Positions 6,457 through 7,250 of a stretch of DNA of 7,250 bases are shown here, piece after piece. The translations under genes were made by a program, and so were the position numbers. Numbering within the stretch: the first letter of the stretch is position 1; every line of letters begins with the position of its first letter. The notes under the pieces were generated by a model, which did not search any database, was not told the DNA's origin, and was given only the letters and a program-made list of their open reading frames with translations. Origin of the DNA: a bacterium (GTDB lineage: Archaea; Nanobdellota; Nanobdellia; Pacearchaeales; GW2011-AR1); contig JAUUWR010000052.1 of the NCBI GenBank assembly GCA_030588935.1, positions 1 through 7,250 on the forward strand. The letters are read 5' to 3'.

Positions 6457-6489
6457 TTAGTATTTTATTAAGTTATTAATAATTAAATA

Positions 6490-6514
6490 GGCGAGCGAAC
6501 AAAGTGAGCGAGCC
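6490..6514. repeat. GC-rich GAGCGA-repeat island in the intergenic region
   Basis: The hexamer GAGCGA occurs twice (6493-6498 and 6506-6511), and the shifted form GCGAGC also occurs twice (6491-6496 and 6508-6513), separated by ACAAAGT. The block stands out strongly from its AT-rich surroundings. Such a short, GC-rich, non-coding motif could be a member of a dispersed genomic repeat family, a protein-binding site, or one arm of the structure described for 6434-6456. Only comparison with the rest of the genome could tell. Confidence 0.45.
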
Positions 6515-6580
6515 AATGTTTAATTTCTTATTAATTTGTATTTTTAATTAGAATTAGGGGGTTTAAAAAGTTTTGTTATG

Positions 6581-6600
6581 TTATATAAATCTTTATATAA
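6581..6600 (+). promoter_or_regulatory. Symmetric double TATA element of the small-protein gene
   Basis: TTATATAAA (6581-6589) and TTTATATAA (6592-6600) are perfect reverse complements with only TC between them. The right half, TTTATATAA, is an excellent archaeal TATA box centred about 25 nt upstream of the ATG at 6621, fitting leaderless transcription of that gene. The left half is an equally good TATA sequence on the opposite strand. It could support divergent transcription or make the pair an operator-like palindrome. Confidence 0.6.
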
Positions 6601-6620
6601 GTTTAATTATCATTAGATAT

Positions 6621-6935
6621 ATGGCAAGAGTTAAGGGTATTAATGATAGTTATATGAGAAAAAAAGGATTGGAGTTAGTTATGTTGGATTTATTAGGGGA
6701 ATTGGAGAAATCTTTTTCTAAAGTTAATGATGCAAAATATCAACCTATCAAAAGGTGCTGGTGCCAAGCAGTTTATGATGGAAAGCTTAAGCAAGTTGAA
6801 ACATTTTTAGAGGTTTGTGATGAAAGTGATTATATTTCTGGTTATCAATTTAGGAAATTAGCAAAAAAATATAAAGAAATAACTGGAGTTTCTTTTAAAA
6901 AGAAACAAAAACAGAAATTGAGGGGAGTTATTTAA
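6621..6935 (+). CDS. Unrecognised small basic protein (104 aa)
   Basis: I do not recognise this protein. It begins MARVKGINDSYMRKKGLEL and has three or so likely helices: about residues 12-32 (with LVMLDLLGELEKSF), 42-68 (PIKRCWCQAVYDGKLKQVETFLEV) and 76-90 (GYQFRKLAKKYKEITG). It ends in a lysine-rich tail, KKKQKQKLRG (93-102). There is no signal peptide or membrane segment, so it should be cytosolic; the basic ends would suit nucleic-acid contact, but that is a guess. It has three cysteines (CWC plus one at about residue 66), too few and too irregular for a clear zinc site. I chose the ATG at 6621 because a strong TATA box lies about 25 nt upstream. A longer frame from a TTG at 6573 would start upstream of that box and encode a hydrophobic leader out of keeping with the rest. 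The stop overlaps the convergent phosphoesterase stop by 4 nt. Confidence 0.68.
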   Translation: MARVKGINDSYMRKKGLELVMLDLLGELEKSFSKVNDAKYQPIKRCWCQAVYDGKLKQVETFLEVCDESDYISGYQFRKLAKKYKEITGVSFKKKQKQKLRGVI

Positions 6936-7250
6936 ATCTCAATTATCTTCCCTTTCCTACCAACATTTATTATCTTTGTTTTTCCTATTTTTTCCTGGAG
7001 TCCTTCTGCTTCGTGAATATGTCCTGAAATGAAAATGTCGGGTTTGAGTTCTTCAATTGCTTTTCTTACTGCAGTGCTTCCAGGGAATCCTGAGAATTCT
7101 GATTTGGTTCCAGCTGCATGGACATGGCTTACCATAATTTTCTTTTCCAAATCTTTAATTTTTTCAAAATCTTTTTTTAATTTTTGAAAAGCTTTTTTTT
7201 CATTTAAGTTGAGTTGCCAATCTGCACTTCCAATTCCAAATATTCCTATA
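6932..7250 (-). CDS. Metallophosphoesterase, C-terminal part (5' end outside window)
   Basis: The frame is open from the window edge (first full codon at 7249) to the TAA at 6932-6934, giving 105 residues of an incomplete protein. It carries the C-terminal metal-binding signatures of calcineurin-like phosphoesterases: VSHVHAAG (about 45-52 of the fragment) and FISGHIHEAEG (about 78-88), followed by a terminal beta strand pair, TKIINVGRKGKIIEI. The SEFSGFPGSTAVRKAIEELKPD segment between them fits the predicted phosphoesterases (YfcE/Icc-related) common in archaea. These are dimetal hydrolases of phosphodiesters or phosphomonoesters; the substrate cannot be inferred here. The N-terminal DxH, GD and GNH(D/E) motifs lie beyond the window. 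An apparent internal start near 7150 (a TTG) is not the true start, because the reading frame continues upstream with protein-like sequence. The gene converges on the small 104-aa gene with overlapping stops. Confidence 0.85.
   Translation of the reverse strand, partial: IGIFGIGSADWQLNLNEKKAFQKLKKDFEKIKDLEKKIMVSHVHAAGTKSEFSGFPGSTAVRKAIEELKPDIFISGHIHEAEGLQEKIGKTKIINVGRKGKIIEI

Noticed and set aside
6434..6514. CRISPR repeats or tRNA in the GC-rich islands
   Set aside because: There are only two short, diverged blocks without regular spacers, and no cloverleaf or conserved tRNA T-loop sequence is visible.
6573..6620. TTG start extending the 104-aa protein upstream by 16 residues
   Set aside because: The extension runs through the TATA palindrome and encodes a hydrophobic string; the ATG at 6621 is correctly spaced from that TATA box.

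Overview
The window is AT-rich, tightly packed DNA that looks archaeal, probably from a small-genome lineage such as DPANN (Woesearchaeota/Pacearchaeota-like). The lineage is an inference. It rests on a type IA topoisomerase with archaeal-style signatures and two C4 zinc fingers, no clear Shine-Dalgarno sequences before the starts, TATA-like boxes about 23-28 nt before several start codons (the leaderless pattern), poly-T tracts at gene ends, and convergent genes that share bases at their stops.

Positions 1-2814 (+ strand) hold the end of a de novo pyrimidine (UMP) operon. It runs from the 3' end of a probable dihydroorotase (pyrC) through dihydroorotate dehydrogenase (pyrD) and orotate phosphoribosyltransferase (pyrE) to orotidine-5'-phosphate decarboxylase (pyrF). 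Intergenic gaps are 14, 31 and 1 nt. Together they convert carbamoyl-aspartate to UMP. Three details depart from textbook enzymes: PyrD has a quinone-type (class 2) layout but a class 1-type catalytic cysteine, PyrE is unusually long, and PyrF has serine where the family normally has its phosphate-binding arginine.

Positions 2788-6325 (- strand) hold two co-directional genes. The upstream one encodes a 768-aa DNA topoisomerase I with a lysine-rich N-terminal extension. Fifty-two nt downstream lies an unrecognised 392-aa two-segment membrane protein, whose 3' end overlaps pyrF by 27 bp.

Positions 6326-6620 form a 295-bp divergent intergenic region between the topoisomerase gene and a small + strand gene. 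It is rich in symmetry: an 11-bp-arm dyad beside the topoisomerase start, two GC-richer islands that are roughly inverted relative to each other, and a perfect 9-bp-arm dyad of TATA-like sequence before the small gene.

Positions 6621-7250 hold an unrecognised 104-aa basic protein gene (+) and the C-terminal part of a metallophosphoesterase gene (-) that runs off the window. Their stop codons overlap in one TTAA. I see no CRISPR array, tRNA, rRNA, transposon or att site. No defence or otherwise undescribed system can be demonstrated; the best candidates for new biology are the membrane protein, the small protein and the symmetric intergenic region.
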